NCBI GenBank assembly: GCA_045651745.1
Contig: JAZRSW010000046.1
Span: 1-42,336, forward strand
Reading direction: 5' to 3'
Length of the DNA stretch: 42,336 bases
From: UMGS172 sp045651745
GTDB lineage: Bacteria > Bacillota > Clostridia > Oscillospirales > Acutalibacteraceae
The notes under the pieces are model-generated. The model was given only the letters and a program-made list of their open reading frames with translations, searched no databases and was not told where the DNA came from. Of this stretch, positions 31,398 to 39,317 are shown piece by piece (the first letter of the stretch is position 1; every line of letters begins with the position of its first letter). A program made the translations under genes and the position numbers.

Positions 31398-32240
31398 TTA
31401 GAAAAGGATGTTATCCGGGTCGGGAGTTTCTCCACAATAACCCTGAAGATTTGAGATAATATCCATATCCTCTTTAGAAATTTCAAAGTCAAAGATATCA
31501 GCGTTATCTTTAATTCTAACAGGATTAGCCGACTTCGACAATGATACAAAGCCAAGCTGGAAGCACCATCTTAAGCAAAGCTGACCAATAGACTTGTTGT
31601 ACTTTGCAGCAAGAGCCTTCATCTCGGGAGCGGTGAAAATTCCACCCTGACCGAACGGGCTATATGCTTCAACAAGAATATCGTTATCACGACAATACTT
31701 AACGATTTCAGGCTGAGTAATTCCGGGGCAAAGCTTTAACTGGTTAACCATCGGCTTAATTTCAGCAGTCTTTTCAAGCTCTTTGATGTGATGCTCCATA
31801 AAGTTACTGATACCGATAGCTCTGATACGGCCCTGCTTATAGAACTCTTCCATAGCCTTCCAAGTGCCTGCCATAGCCTCCTGCCAATGTGTTCTGTACT
31901 GAACAGGATTGGGCCAGTGCATCAAATAAAGGTCAAGATAATCGGTGTCAAGCTTTTTAAGAGTTAACTCAAAAGCTCTGACAGTGTTTTTATAGCCGTG
32001 GTCAGCGTTTCTTAATTTACTTGTGATAAAAATCTCCTCACGCTTTAAGCCGCATTCCTTAACGCCTTGACCTACGCCAATCTCATTGCCGTATGCGGCA
32101 GCGGTATCGATAAGTCTGTACCCGTGAGAAATAGCTGCCAAAACAGCTAATTTAGTAGTAGCGTCATCAGCCTGATATGTGCCGAGACCCATTACGGGAA
32201 TCTCAACACCGTTGCTAATCTTAAATGTATCGTTTAACAT
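31398..32240 (-). CDS. Aldo/keto reductase
   Basis: A 280-residue NAD(P)H-dependent reductase of the (beta/alpha)8 aldo/keto reductase family. The catalytic tetrad is visible: Asp and Tyr in LIDTAAAYGNE, Lys in ITSKLRNADHG and His in YLMHWPNP. Further motifs are AIGISNFMEHHI and SKSANPVRIKDNADIFDF, the cofactor 2'-phosphate region. It is close to the 2,5-diketo-gluconate/methylglyoxal reductase clade. Its operon role may be reducing a ketose or keto-acid intermediate. Confidence 0.92.
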   Translation of the reverse strand: MLNDTFKISNGVEIPVMGLGTYQADDATTKLAVLAAISHGYRLIDTAAAYGNEIGVGQGVKECGLKREEIFITSKLRNADHGYKNTVRAFELTLKKLDTDYLDLYLMHWPNPVQYRTHWQEAMAGTWKAMEEFYKQGRIRAIGISNFMEHHIKELEKTAEIKPMVNQLKLCPGITQPEIVKYCRDNDILVEAYSPFGQGGIFTAPEMKALAAKYNKSIGQLCLRWCFQLGFVSLSKSANPVRIKDNADIFDFEISKEDMDIISNLQGYCGETPDPDNILF

Positions 32241-32277
32241 TTTACGATTCTCCTAAATATTTTTAAGGTATTAAAAA

Positions 32278-32943
32278 TTAAAGAACAAGTTTACCTGCTC
32301 TTACATCAAGAACATCCTGAATGGTCTGACGAGTGTTGATAGCAATCTGCTCAGCATTCTTATCAACTAAAGCATTGTTTGCATTGAACATCCAGTCACC
32401 GCCGGAAGCCAAAACATAGTTGATTTTGGAGAACGGTAAGAAGTTCTGACCGTTAAGACCACCGGTAACAACCCATTCAACCTTACCGAACGGACCACCG
32501 TGATACTGTGCAAGAATATCTGCACCACCGAGCTGATAAATCGGGAAGAATTTAAGAATGTTGATACCGTAATTCAAAGCAATAGAAATATCACTTGCGG
32601 TTACGCAACCGGGCAAAATAGGCATATTGTTCTTTAATGCGAACTCTACAACCTCAGGGACAAGGCCGGGAGCTACAAAGAACTTTGCACCTGCATCGAT
32701 AGCTTCTTCAGCATCGCGAAGAGAAATAACAGAACCTGCACCAACGATTACTTCGGGAGCATCTTTTGCGATTTTCTTGATTCTGTCGAGTGAATACTCG
32801 TCTCTGTGAAGCAATACTTCACATACGGGAAGTCCGCCCTCTGCAAGACCTTTTGCAGCATCAGCAGCAAAATCAACATCGGGAGCTACCATAATCGGGC
32901 AAATACCTGTTGTTTTTAAAATACCATACATTGTCTTTTCCAT
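32278..32943 (-). CDS. KDPG/KHG-type 2-keto-3-deoxy aldolase
   Basis: A 221-residue (beta/alpha)8 class I aldolase of the Eda family. The Schiff-base Lys is in INILKFFPIYQLGG and the Glu in VCEVLLHRDEY. The phosphate-binding loop reads VGAGSVI and VVTGGLNGQNF, close to but not identical with the VGAGTVL and PTGGV of classic KDPG aldolase. This suggests a relaxed or different substrate. It would split a 2-keto-3-deoxy acid into pyruvate and an aldehyde, so this enzyme sets the theme of the operon. It lies between the reductase and the Ldh2-type gene. Confidence 0.88.
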   Translation of the reverse strand: MEKTMYGILKTTGICPIMVAPDVDFAADAAKGLAEGGLPVCEVLLHRDEYSLDRIKKIAKDAPEVIVGAGSVISLRDAEEAIDAGAKFFVAPGLVPEVVEFALKNNMPILPGCVTASDISIALNYGINILKFFPIYQLGGADILAQYHGGPFGKVEWVVTGGLNGQNFLPFSKINYVLASGGDWMFNANNALVDKNAEQIAINTRQTIQDVLDVRAGKLVL

Positions 32944-32977
32944 TTTGAATTTCTCCTTTATATTTAAAAAATTTAAA

Positions 32978-34030
32978 TTAATACAAATTAAGTTCCAAGT
33001 TAGAAGCTTCTGCTAACTGTTTAAGGCTTGCTGCCATAGCATCGGTAAGCTCAAGTTCACCGCTTGCAAGTACTTTTTCTCTTCTATCCCATTCCATTTC
33101 ACCGGGAAGGAAGATTTTTTCAGCACCCTTTGCTTTAGGTCCGTTTTTGAGTTCATCAGCCATTTGAGTAACTCTTGCAGTAAACATCTCCATCGGCATC
33201 ATCTTTGAAATGTCAATAGCGATAAATGCGTGACCTGCATTGTTAGTTGAAGACAAATCCAAATTCCAGCTTGATACTTCGCTTAAGATTCCTGCACCTG
33301 TCATAACAGCTGCCAACAACTCAACCAATACTGCAAAACCGTAACCCTTATGGGCTGCCATAGGCTGTAAGCTTGCATTTTTGGGGAACTTGAATGCATC
33401 AGTAGTAGGCTGACCTTCTTCATCAACAAGCCAAGTATCCGGAATAGGCTGATTCTTTTCCTGAGCCATAATTACCTTCAAAGCGGCAACGTTACTTAAA
33501 GCGATATCAAGGAACACGCTTTTGCCGTCACCCAAAGGAGCTGCAAATGAGAACGGGTTTGTTCCAATTGCTTTTTTGCAACCGTTAGGAACTGCGATTA
33601 CCGGGTCAGCATTACTCATTGAAAGACCAATAAGACCTTCCTTAGCGGCAAGGTTTGCATAAAATCCTGCTGCACCGAAGTGACAACTATTCTTTACGCC
33701 AACATAAGCAATACCGCACTGTTTTGCCTTTTCAATAGCCAATTTCATAGCCTTATAGCCTGAAACCATACCAACGGCTTTGTTACCGTTAAGCATTGCA
33801 AAAGCAGGACCTTCGCACTCAACAGTAGGCTCTGCGGCAGCGTCAAGACCGCCTGCATGCATTTTTTGAATGTACTGATTCAAGTTTTTGGTACCGTGAG
33901 TCAAAACACCGAAAGTGTCGGTAGTCATGAGAACTTCGGTAACAATCTTGGCGTTTTCTTCTGTTACGCCTGCTTTCATAAGAGCGGCTTCACAGAAACT
34001 TTTGAGTTCAGCGAGTTTAATCTTTTTCAT
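32978..34030 (-). CDS. Ldh2/malate-lactate dehydrogenase-family oxidoreductase
   Basis: A 350-residue NAD(P)-dependent oxidoreductase of the malate/L-lactate dehydrogenase (PF02615) family. Visible features are the N-terminal TTDTFGVLTHGTKNL, GVKNSCHFGAAGFYANLA (His of the active site), GTNPFSFAAPLG and the C-terminal HKGYGFAVLVELLAAVMTGA. Members reduce 2-keto acids or oxidise ureidoglycolate, sulpholactate and similar acids. In this operon a 2-keto-acid reductase is likely. Confidence 0.87.
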   Translation of the reverse strand: MKKIKLAELKSFCEAALMKAGVTEENAKIVTEVLMTTDTFGVLTHGTKNLNQYIQKMHAGGLDAAAEPTVECEGPAFAMLNGNKAVGMVSGYKAMKLAIEKAKQCGIAYVGVKNSCHFGAAGFYANLAAKEGLIGLSMSNADPVIAVPNGCKKAIGTNPFSFAAPLGDGKSVFLDIALSNVAALKVIMAQEKNQPIPDTWLVDEEGQPTTDAFKFPKNASLQPMAAHKGYGFAVLVELLAAVMTGAGILSEVSSWNLDLSSTNNAGHAFIAIDISKMMPMEMFTARVTQMADELKNGPKAKGAEKIFLPGEMEWDRREKVLASGELELTDAMAASLKQLAEASNLELNLY

Positions 34031-34062
34031 AAAATATAACCTCCGTTTGCATTAATCCTTTA

Positions 34063-34713
34063 TTAATCGATGACTTCTAACTCAAAGTTTTCGCCATAAA
34101 TACCGGCAGCAGCGCCGCCAGAAAGCAATCGCTCATTCTCAACATGAGCAATAAGCCACTTATTTTTGGCACGAAGAGTAATGTCACCCTTTTTATCAAG
34201 AGTAGTGTTGGTGTCTTTGGGCAAAACAACGATGCAAGAGAAACCGCTATCCTGTACCTTACAAGGTGCATAATGCATTGAGGTTGCATAAACCTCAACA
34301 GCCTCACCCTTTTCAAGATAGAACATCTTAACGTTAGCGGAATCAAACTTACCGTCAACAATATCCTGACGGCGACCTAACATCAAAACAAGCGGTGTAA
34401 TAGCAATATTAATCTCACTTGCAGTATGCCACTCCAAAGCGTTTAACTGCTTACTGTGACCCAAGCAGATGCCAACCTGAATCGGCAACTGACCATAATA
34501 GTCATCCTGCAAAGTCTGGAACAACGCGTCTGCCTCCAATTCGGGAACGGCAGGTGTATAAACAATGCCGGCTTCGGGCACCTTTATAGCCTCTGCCTTT
34601 TCAATCAATGATGCACTGTCTAACTTCAAAACGCGACCAAACTCGTTAAATTCTTTATCATTAACCGAATAAATTTTAAAACGGTTATTCTTTTCTCTTA
34701 AAGCTTCTAACAT
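34063..34713 (-). CDS. DUF4867-family protein
   Basis: A 216-residue protein I take to be a DUF4867 member. The core GICLGHSKQLNALEWHTASE and EINIAITPLVLMLGRRQDI, plus a later FYLEKGEAVEVYATSMHYAPC, suggest a cupin-like sugar-binding fold. Family members are found beside sugar-catabolic genes in Firmicutes; the activity is unknown to me. It lies 6 nt downstream of the class II aldolase gene and is probably cotranslated with it. Confidence 0.7.
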   Translation of the reverse strand: MLEALREKNNRFKIYSVNDKEFNEFGRVLKLDSASLIEKAEAIKVPEAGIVYTPAVPELEADALFQTLQDDYYGQLPIQVGICLGHSKQLNALEWHTASEINIAITPLVLMLGRRQDIVDGKFDSANVKMFYLEKGEAVEVYATSMHYAPCKVQDSGFSCIVVLPKDTNTTLDKKGDITLRAKNKWLIAHVENERLLSGGAAAGIYGENFELEVID

Positions 34714-34719
34714 ATGTAA

Positions 34720-35553
34720 TTACCCGTTATACTTGTCAGCGCCCAAGAGTTTAATGCGCTCGATAGCATATTCCTTAACGTCATCAGCGGGATGAGAAAG
34801 CAATACGTCAAACGGCTCACTATACGGGTCAAGCTTCTTGTAGCCTTCGATAAAAGCAGTGCAAACGTCGGTAGCGTAGTTAATCTTACGAACACCTGCT
34901 TCAACAACTGCACGAATCTGGTCATCGGGAACACCCGAACCACCATGGAGAACAAGGTGAGCATCAACTGCTTCATAAAGTTCTTTTACACGGTCAACAG
35001 CCAAGATAGGAGCTTTCTTATATCTACCGTGAGCAGTACCAACCATAACTGCAAGCAAATCAACGCCGGTCTTTTCAACAAAGTCCTTAGCAGCGTCAAC
35101 TTCGGTATAGTTGCCGTTTTCATCACCATTGGCAGCAGAACCAACGTGACCAAGCTCACCCTCAACAGAAACGCCAACCTCTTTAGCAATATCAACAACT
35201 GCTTTGGTTTTTGCAACGTTCTCGTCAAAAGGAAGAGTAGAAGCATCAATCATAACACTAGTAGCGCCGTAACGGATAGCTCTTAAAACTTCAGGGTTAC
35301 CTGCACCGTGGTCAAGGTGAATAGCAGCGGGGGTCTTAAGGTCATTAACAACTGCCAAAATTGCAGGCATCAAATACTTTGCTGTGCCGGTGTTGAGAAG
35401 ACGGTTGTAAACCTGGAAAATAACAGGTGCGCCGGTCTCTTCTGCAGCGGCTTTAACGCCCATAAGACTTCCGAAATTGTAGATGTTGAATGCGGGTACT
35501 GCATAGCCACCTTTATCGGCTATGTCGAGTATTTCTTTTGTTGTGTACTTCAT
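34720..35553 (-). CDS. Class II fructose/tagatose-bisphosphate-type aldolase
   Basis: A 277-residue zinc-dependent aldolase. Zinc-binding His residues lie in AIHLDHGAG, VGTAHGRYKK and VLHGGSGVPDD, and the phosphate-binding NYATDVC follows. The family includes fructose-bisphosphate, tagatose-bisphosphate and deoxy-inositol-phosphate aldolases. In this operon it is likely to cleave a ketose phosphate after the isomerase and kinase steps. ATG 35553 is chosen because GGAGG lies 7 nt upstream; an ATG at 35568 overlaps that site. It is the first gene of the operon and is preceded by a large inverted repeat. Confidence 0.9.
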   Translation of the reverse strand: MKYTTKEILDIADKGGYAVPAFNIYNFGSLMGVKAAAEETGAPVIFQVYNRLLNTGTAKYLMPAILAVVNDLKTPAAIHLDHGAGNPEVLRAIRYGATSVMIDASTLPFDENVAKTKAVVDIAKEVGVSVEGELGHVGSAANGDENGNYTEVDAAKDFVEKTGVDLLAVMVGTAHGRYKKAPILAVDRVKELYEAVDAHLVLHGGSGVPDDQIRAVVEAGVRKINYATDVCTAFIEGYKKLDPYSEPFDVLLSHPADDVKEYAIERIKLLGADKYNG

Positions 35554-35607
35554 AATGAATACCTCCATATATTATTTAAACATGCCCATGATTATTGTAT
35601 ACCATTT

Positions 35608-35664
35608 AAAGTGTAATTTGAAGTATCAATTATTTTGTAAAATATTCACTCAAATTTACACTTT
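35608..35664. promoter_or_regulatory. Inverted repeat upstream of the aldolase operon
   Basis: AAAGTGTAATTTGA (35608-35621) and TCAAATTTACACTTT (35650-35664) are complementary apart from one inserted base, with a 28-bp centre. It lies in the 157-bp gap between the regulator gene and the operon, so it is a candidate operator for that regulator. I see no convincing -35 box there. Confidence 0.5.
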
Positions 35665-35677
35665 TTTCGATAAAAAA

Positions 35678-35702
35678 TACCGCCCTCAACATAAGGACGG
35701 TA
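35678..35702 (-). terminator. Terminator after the regulator gene
   Basis: On the minus strand TACCGTCC (35695-35702) pairs with GGGCGGTA (35678-35685), one G-U, followed by six T. Confidence 0.7.
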
Positions 35703-35710
35703 AATTATTC

Positions 35711-36868
35711 TTAAAGTGACTGACTTTCACGCAAAAAGTTCTCAATATACTCTGCCGAAAGCACAGGATTTAATTTTTCATACATTTCATTTGTAGTCCT
35801 GCAACCAAACGCCTCTCGCATCTTTTTAAGGTGATAATTAACCGCCTCAAGCGACAGATAAGAAGCTTCGGAAATTTGAGTTCTTGTATACTTTTTCAAA
35901 ACATACGAAAGTATCCACAAATCCCCTTTTGAAAGCTTGTTCAAAGTAAGGTCAATATTCGCAAGACGCGAAATCTCATAAGAACTATCATAAATCTTAG
36001 CAGCATTATACGGCGGTACCGACGGATACGCGCTATCATCGGTTTCAATACTCGAACGTATACTTTTAAAGGATATCCCCTTTGTTGTTTCACGCTCGTG
36101 AACGTGATAATCAACGTACACCGTAACGCCACGGTAATACTTCTTTTCTTTGTTGACCATACGGTATATATCGGCAACGGCGTTGGCAATCGAAACTAAA
36201 TCAAGGTCCAAACTTGTGAACGGTCTTCTGCAAAGTTTGGAAAGCATTGTGTTAGAAAAACTGATAACCGAAAGTTTATTAAGATATTCAGGATTATCCC
36301 TTTCCAAATTTTCGATTAAATGATACGCAACATAGTCATTTGCGCAAATAACCGCATCAAATTCCGACTCACCGCAAAAAGCCTCATAACTTTCCTTAAA
36401 AGAACCGCCTTCGTTATAAAAAACTGCCGACTGTTCCTTTCCCATTCTCGACATATAAGCATCAACCAAAACCATATCGTTTTGCGAGTTGCCGTTAGGA
36501 CCGTAAAGCGCAATTCTCGATTTTTGGTTAGCTTTAAAAGTCTTAATAATATTTGAAACGGTTCCATAAATATCACCCTGAATACAGTGACAACGATACT
36601 GCTCGCCCGAACTCAAAATAGCGTTGGGCAGTATAACCTGAACACCCTCGCGGCTACACTGTTTAACAATATCAAGCGTATCCGAGTTCATACCCAAAGG
36701 AAGCATAATTACCCCTTCAGTTTCGGCACACTTTTTTACCGTTTCATCAATATTTGAGCTTTCGATAAAATCTATTCGCTTTTGAATCAGAAGTTTTTTA
36801 ACCGAATCGACAATTCGGTAAACCCACTGATTTTCACACCGCTTAATACCCGACAATATGTAAAGCAT
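35711..36868 (-). CDS. Transcription regulator: LacI-like sensor domain with C-terminal HTH
   Basis: A 385-residue protein. Residues ~1-260 read as a type I periplasmic-binding fold like LacI/GalR sensors (GVIMLPLGMNSDTLDIVKQC, RIALYGPNGNSQ, FDAVICANDYVAYHL, LSVISFSNTMLS). No N-terminal HTH is present. A C-terminal LuxR/GerE-type HTH is seen in LSKGDLWILSYVLKKYTRTQ, then ISEASYLSLEAVNYHLKKMR. The DNA-binding domain is thus at the opposite end from LacI. It lies upstream of the sugar operon and presumably senses a sugar or acid and controls it. It is cotranscribed with the mutarotase gene ahead of it. Confidence 0.75.
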   Translation of the reverse strand: MLYILSGIKRCENQWVYRIVDSVKKLLIQKRIDFIESSNIDETVKKCAETEGVIMLPLGMNSDTLDIVKQCSREGVQVILPNAILSSGEQYRCHCIQGDIYGTVSNIIKTFKANQKSRIALYGPNGNSQNDMVLVDAYMSRMGKEQSAVFYNEGGSFKESYEAFCGESEFDAVICANDYVAYHLIENLERDNPEYLNKLSVISFSNTMLSKLCRRPFTSLDLDLVSIANAVADIYRMVNKEKKYYRGVTVYVDYHVHERETTKGISFKSIRSSIETDDSAYPSVPPYNAAKIYDSSYEISRLANIDLTLNKLSKGDLWILSYVLKKYTRTQISEASYLSLEAVNYHLKKMREAFGCRTTNEMYEKLNPVLSAEYIENFLRESQSL

Positions 36869-36903
36869 TACTTTACCCCACCAAATTCAAAGTTTTTAAT
36901 GGT

Positions 36904-37221
36904 TTATTTGAATTTGAAGACCTGTTTTAATTGAGGCTGTGCGCCGGTAACGGGGTCAAGTTCCATTACCATAACATCCTTCATATATTCATTCCAACGG
37001 TCAACAACCGGGCTTTCACTCTGCACCTTTGCGGCAAAGTCAATACCCTTTTCGCACTCGTAATAACCAAAGAGTTCATTACCTACATTCCAAATTGAAT
37101 AGTTAACAATGCCTGCTTCGGATAAAACCTCTAACATTTCAGGCCAAATCTCATCGTGACGCTTGATATACTCGTCAAGTTTCCCTTCTAAAACGATTGC
37201 TTTCCATGCATACTTTTCCAT
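36904..37221 (-). CDS. rhaM: L-rhamnose mutarotase (RhaM/YiiL family)
   Basis: A 105-residue enzyme that interconverts the anomers of L-rhamnose or related 6-deoxy sugars. The family signature is clear: YAWKAIVLEGKLDEYIKRHD, EIWPEMLEVLSEAGIVNYSI, GNELFGYYEC and VVDRWNEYMKDVM. The ATG at 37221 is chosen because AAGGAG lies upstream; a longer in-frame start at 37281 lies inside the preceding gene. It is the only gene here pointing to a specific sugar class, hinting at a 6-deoxyhexose for the operon. Confidence 0.92.
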   Translation of the reverse strand: MEKYAWKAIVLEGKLDEYIKRHDEIWPEMLEVLSEAGIVNYSIWNVGNELFGYYECEKGIDFAAKVQSESPVVDRWNEYMKDVMVMELDPVTGAQPQLKQVFKFK

Positions 37222-37246
37222 AACAATTCTCCTTTTAAATTTAGAA

Positions 37247-37438
37247 TCAATTTTGACGTCGGACAATTTTATACTCGTCATCCAAGCGATAAAACGGACA
37301 GCCTTTATCCTTCAAACCCTGAAATCTTATATAATCATCCTCATCCATATCAGCAAGACAGACATATCCATCATAATCTTCGTCAAAGACAAAATATGTG
37401 CAGGTATCACAGCTTGAATCAGCCACCGTTTTCACCAC
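37247..37438 (-). CDS. Small Cys-rich protein (DUF6472-like)
   Basis: A 63-residue acidic protein with four Cys spaced C-x2-C-x13-C-x19-C: SCDTCTYF, YVCLADMDEDDY and GCPFYRLDDEYKIVRRQ. This pattern resembles DUF6472, small putative zinc-binding proteins of Firmicutes. The activity is unknown. The start is uncertain: GTG at 37438, 37435 or 37426 are possible, with GTGGTGA nearby. It is the first gene of the rhaM-regulator unit. Confidence 0.65.
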   Translation of the reverse strand: MVKTVADSSCDTCTYFVFDEDYDGYVCLADMDEDDYIRFQGLKDKGCPFYRLDDEYKIVRRQN

Positions 37439-37476
37439 TTTTCAAATATATTGAAAATTCCAGCTAAATTTTAAAT

Positions 37477-37505
37477 ATTTTACCACATATTTCAACGATT
37501 TTCAA
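37477..37505 (-). promoter_or_regulatory. Promoter of the small Cys-rich protein/rhaM/regulator unit
   Basis: On the minus strand TTGAAA (37500-37505), 17 bp, TAAAAT (37477-37482). Confidence 0.55.
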
Positions 37506-37576
37506 GTGTATACAACACTATTTTATGGCAATCAATATCAATTTTGTTAACCTTAATTACAATTTTGTTATATTTC

Positions 37577-37605
37577 TTGAAGTTTGAAAAAGAATCGTAT
37601 ATTAT
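37577..37605 (+). promoter_or_regulatory. Promoter of the surface-protein gene
   Basis: TTGAAG (37577-37582), 17 bp, TATTAT (37600-37605), about 70 bp before the ATG at 37675. Confidence 0.5.
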
Positions 37606-37674
37606 TACTGAACGGAATAAAAAAGAATGTTTAGTAATTATATTTATATTACCTTTAAAAAATGGAGGCAGAAA

Positions 37675-39210
37675 ATGAAACTCAAAAGAAGTATTGCCAT
37701 AATTTTGTTGACACTTATTTCAACAATTTTACCGCTTACGGCATTTGCAACCGAGGGCGACACTAACCCTGCTCCCTTTACGCTTAATTTTGAGTGTAAA
37801 ATTGACGGAAAAGTTTCTCAAAACACCGACTTTGTGTTTGAGGTGATGAGTGCAGATTTACAAGGCGGAGATACTGAAAGATTAACCAACGAAACCAAAT
37901 TAAACGATTTTACCATCAGCACCAAAACCAATACCGACGGCAAATCGACCTACAATTTCGGCTCTGAAACACCGGTTAATAAATATTTCTGCTTAACACT
38001 AAAAAGTTGCAGTAATAAACTTGCAACTGTTATTGACACAAAGGTTGAAGTGCGTTTTATTGCAAATACAGTGAAAACCACAATACATAAAGGTGAAGAA
38101 ATCGAAGATTTCCTTTACCCCGACGATGAATCACCTATCGTTGCCATAGACCTTGCTACACTTCCTCAATTAACCCTTTCAACCGACGGTTGTGAGGCTA
38201 TTACCAAGGTTTACGACGGAAAACTCGATGCTGTTGTAACCGATAAAAACTTTAAGCTTTCAGGAGTTAAAGAAGGTCACGATGTAAAATTCTCTTTTGA
38301 AAAAGCCGAGTATGACACACCCAATGTAAAAACAGCAACCAAGGTTATTTTAAGCGGTTTAAAGCTCACAGGCAACGATGCCTCAAAGTACGGATTTGCT
38401 TCAAGTACATTAGAACTTAAAGCCTCTATCACTCCCCGTCCCATCACAGTTACCGCCGATAATCTTGTTATGAGTATGGGTGCAACAGAGCCTAAATTAA
38501 CCTATACCCTTTCAGAAAATTTACTTCCCGGCAACACTGCCACGGGTGAATTGGAAAGAACGCTTGGCAACAAAGTTGGAGATTACCCGATAACAATCGG
38601 CACTCTTTCGTTAGGTGACAACTATACTGTTACTTTTGTTGAGGGTAAGTTAACTATTTCGAGTTTTGGTTTCTTCCAGGTTTTAGACCGCAATTCTTCG
38701 GTCAAAATCGCAGGTTATTTTAACCCAGAAGCCACTGTTTCAGCATCCGCGCTCGACCCCAACAGTGAAGCCTACTCCATACTCGCAACATCAGCCGGTT
38801 GGGGTAAAATAATTTCGGCATACGACGTTAAATTCACAAGCGATGGTTTTGACGGCAACATCACTGTCTACCTCCCCGTTGATGCAAGTTTTGCGGGTAA
38901 GAACATAACCGTTTATCAGAAAAAGACGGATAACTCGATTGCCTGCTACAAGGTAACCGCAAGCGGTGGTTATGTACCCGTTGAAACTAATGAATGTACG
39001 CAGTTTATGTTAGTCACCGAAGCCGACGAAACCGAAAAAAGCGAAGGCTCGGTTGCTTGGAAAATTCTTAAAGTGATTATTATTATTTTAGCCGTAATAA
39101 TTGGCTTAGGTATAGTAATTGCGTTGTTATTCTTCGGTATGATTTTCTTCAATAAAACTGCCGAATTAAAGAAAATCATAAGACTGATAAAAAAGCTTTT
39201 CAAAAAATAA
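37675..39210 (+). CDS. Membrane-anchored surface protein with YDG-type repeats
   Basis: A 511-residue exported protein. A signal peptide (about 1-26, ending LTAFATEG) leads into a beta-rich domain that resembles the Spy0128 pilin module (FTLNFECKIDGKVSQNTDFV). Then come YDG/MBG-type repeats: ITKVYDGKLDAVVTDKNF, SGLKLTGNDASKY, PITIGTLSLGDNYTVTF. A transmembrane helix (about 470-495) is followed by a short basic tail. No LPXTG motif is present, so anchoring is by the helix. ATG 37675 is chosen for GGAGG upstream. It sits upstream of two GH16 genes with its own promoter. It may be an adhesin-like or stalk protein. Confidence 0.75.
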   Translation: MKLKRSIAIILLTLISTILPLTAFATEGDTNPAPFTLNFECKIDGKVSQNTDFVFEVMSADLQGGDTERLTNETKLNDFTISTKTNTDGKSTYNFGSETPVNKYFCLTLKSCSNKLATVIDTKVEVRFIANTVKTTIHKGEEIEDFLYPDDESPIVAIDLATLPQLTLSTDGCEAITKVYDGKLDAVVTDKNFKLSGVKEGHDVKFSFEKAEYDTPNVKTATKVILSGLKLTGNDASKYGFASSTLELKASITPRPITVTADNLVMSMGATEPKLTYTLSENLLPGNTATGELERTLGNKVGDYPITIGTLSLGDNYTVTFVEGKLTISSFGFFQVLDRNSSVKIAGYFNPEATVSASALDPNSEAYSILATSAGWGKIISAYDVKFTSDGFDGNITVYLPVDASFAGKNITVYQKKTDNSIACYKVTASGGYVPVETNECTQFMLVTEADETEKSEGSVAWKILKVIIIILAVIIGLGIVIALLFFGMIFFNKTAELKKIIRLIKKLFKK

Positions 39211-39229
39211 AAAATATAGTAAAATTCGG

Positions 39230-39258
39230 TTGACATTGGAGTTTTATAAACTTATAAT
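39230..39258 (+). promoter_or_regulatory. Promoter of the first GH16 gene
   Basis: TTGACA (39230-39235), 17 bp, TATAAT (39253-39258): a perfect sigma-A promoter. Confidence 0.85.
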
Positions 39259-39289
39259 GAGGTTAATGGGACCAATCCCCATTGACCTC
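39259..39289 (+). promoter_or_regulatory. Palindrome over the transcription start of the first GH16 gene
   Basis: GAGGTTAATGGG (39259-39270) is complementary to CCCATTGACCTC (39278-39289), one G-T pair, around a 7-bp centre, followed by ATTTTTAT. It starts right behind the -10 box. It may be an operator, or a leader hairpin acting as an attenuator. The second GH16 gene lacks it. Confidence 0.5.
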
Positions 39290-39317
39290 ATTTTTATATA
39301 CAAAAGGTGGTTTTTCT

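Noticed and set aside
34792..35286. 164-residue plus-strand ORF inside the aldolase gene
   Set aside because: Shadow of the aldolase gene, lacking a ribosome site.
37627..37674. Upstream in-frame start for the surface protein
   Set aside because: It would place non-signal residues before the signal peptide; GGAGG lies before ATG 37675 instead.
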